This document shows positions 63,129 through 64,000 of a DNA stretch of 64,000 nucleotides, one piece after another. The stretch lies in assembly GCF_022828475.1 (NCBI RefSeq), contig NZ_CP059557.1:2713470-2777469 (forward strand). The letters run 5' to 3'. The translations under genes and the position numbers were made by a program. The notes beneath the pieces were generated by a model. The model saw nothing but the letters and a program-made list of their open reading frames with translations, did no database searches and was not told the origin of the DNA. The stretch is from Saccharopolyspora gloriosae. Lineage in GTDB: Bacteria > Actinomycetota > Actinomycetes > Mycobacteriales > Pseudonocardiaceae. Each line of letters opens with the position of its first letter. The first letter of the stretch is position 1.

Positions 63129-63923
63129 TCAGAGCAGTGCGGCGGCGATCTCCTGTGCCGTTTCACGCGCCAGCGCACCGAATTCGCCGAAGCGGGACGG
63201 CGGCACGCGGTCCTGCGGCCCGCCGACGCTGACGATGGCGATCGGGCGGTGGCCGGCGTCGAGCACCGGTGCGGACACGCCGTTGACGAGGGATTCGAGT
63301 TCGCCTGCGCCTTCGCTGTAGCCCTGGGCGCGGATCTCGAAGAGTTCGGTCCGCAGCGCGTCGCGGTCGGTGTGGGTGTTCGCGGTGAATTCCGGCAGTG
63401 GTGAATCGAGCAGGGTTTCGACCTCTTTGTCGGGCAGCCACGCGAGGAACGCCTTGCCCGCGGAGGTCGCGTGGATCGGCACGTCCCGTCCCAGCCAGCG
63501 GGCGCTGAGCACCGTCGGCGGTGCGACTTCGTCCACATAGGTCAGTCCGAGTCGTTGGGCGACGGCGAGGTTCGCCGTCTCACCGGTGGTGCGGCTGAGC
63601 CGTTCCAGCGCGCCGTGGGCGCGGCGGACGAGTCCGTCGACGCCGGCGGTGGCGGCCATCCGGCTGACCGCGAAGCCGATCGTGTAGCGGTTGGTGGCCG
63701 GGTTCCGGTCGACCAGCGCGTGGTGCTCCATGGTGGCGAGCAGCCGCCACGCGGTGGCCCGGTTCAGCCCGCAAGCGGTGGCGAGGTCGGCGGCGGAGCG
63801 TCCGTCCGGGGAACTGGTGGCGACGGCGTTGAGCAGCGCCACCGCTCGGTCCAGGGACTGCACTCGTCCGCCGGATCGTGCTTGTCCCTGTTCATCCGGG
63901 GTTTCCGCCGCTTCCGCGCTCAT
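63129..63923 (-). CDS. IclR-family transcriptional regulator
   Basis: A 264-residue IclR protein. The N-terminal winged helix is RVQSLDRAVALLNAVATSSP and SAADLATACGLNRATAWRLL. The C-terminal effector domain has AHGALERLSRTTGETANLAV, IHATSAGKAFLAWL and SVGGPQDRVPPSRFGEFG. IclR proteins control catabolic genes in response to small acids. Its target is unknown; it may autoregulate or control genes beyond the window edge. The last 77 bases of the window show no gene. Confidence 0.92.
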   Translation of the reverse strand: MSAEAAETPDEQGQARSGGRVQSLDRAVALLNAVATSSPDGRSAADLATACGLNRATAWRLLATMEHHALVDRNPATNRYTIGFAVSRMAATAGVDGLVRRAHGALERLSRTTGETANLAVAQRLGLTYVDEVAPPTVLSARWLGRDVPIHATSAGKAFLAWLPDKEVETLLDSPLPEFTANTHTDRDALRTELFEIRAQGYSEGAGELESLVNGVSAPVLDAGHRPIAIVSVGGPQDRVPPSRFGEFGALARETAQEIAAALL

Positions 63924-64000
63924 GGCACCACCCTAGTGGGCTCCTCGGCGTCCTCATGGTCGCCCGTTGTCGACGGCGGAGGCAGTGGCGTCCGTTCCGT

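Overview
The window is chromosomal DNA from a high-GC actinomycete, most likely a Pseudonocardiales member close to Saccharopolyspora. Evidence: very high third-position GC, one EmbA/B/C-type arabinosyltransferase (an arabinogalactan wall), an F420-dependent glucose-6-phosphate dehydrogenase with two further luciferase-like oxidoreductases, many cytochromes P450, DUF3558/DUF4190 proteins, and snapalysin and GH64 secreted hydrolases. The genus is an inference.

Layout. 1-10.0 kb: end of an aromatic-acid-type MFS permease, fgd, then a LysR regulator divergent from a six-gene ring-cleavage operon (two FAH-family hydrolases, cyclase, FAD monooxygenase, ACMSD-type amidohydrolase, extradiol dioxygenase). 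10.1-18.3 kb: arabinosyltransferase with an overlapping MFS gene, TetR regulator with tandem operators, GNAT, MFS and YchJ-like genes. 18.5-28.1 kb: S9 peptidase, FGGY kinase/creatininase pair, frameshifted GT39-like gene, PEP-mutase-like enzyme, acyl-CoA ligase and saccharopine-dehydrogenase-like gene. 28.2-38.2 kb: frameshifted SDR, TetR with a palindromic operator, Tat-exported GH64, class III aminotransferase, CGNR regulator, hydrolases, AraC regulator, NmrA-type gene and a reductase fragment. 38.4-46.2 kb: NlpC/P60 endopeptidase with a possible c-di-AMP riboswitch, a PobA-like monooxygenase coupled to a 52-residue peptide, a frameshifted self-sufficient P450 (CYP116B type), an acyl-CoA-dehydrogenase-fold monooxygenase and a DUF4190 protein. 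46.5-57.5 kb: DUF3558 lipoprotein, two tandem duplicated P450s, a DesK/DesR-type two-component pair, secreted S33 peptidase, folA-thyA, aldehyde dehydrogenase remnant and an LLM gene lacking a start codon. 57.9-64 kb: methionine aminopeptidase, snapalysin, an operon of a triple-repeat peptide, a JmjC/cupin oxygenase and a sucrase/ferredoxin-like protein, then an LLM oxidoreductase and an IclR regulator.

Three things stand out. (1) 60.5-62.1 kb: a 97-residue peptide with three near-identical repeats, translationally coupled to a cupin oxygenase; the repeats differ mostly by silent changes, as expected of a multi-core modified-peptide (RiPP-like) system. (2) At least eight intergenic copies of a 100-200 bp structured repeat whose long stem is kept by paired changes. 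(3) Many broken genes (three clear frameshifts, one lost start codon, four gene fragments), so the region is either decaying or carries some sequencing indels.
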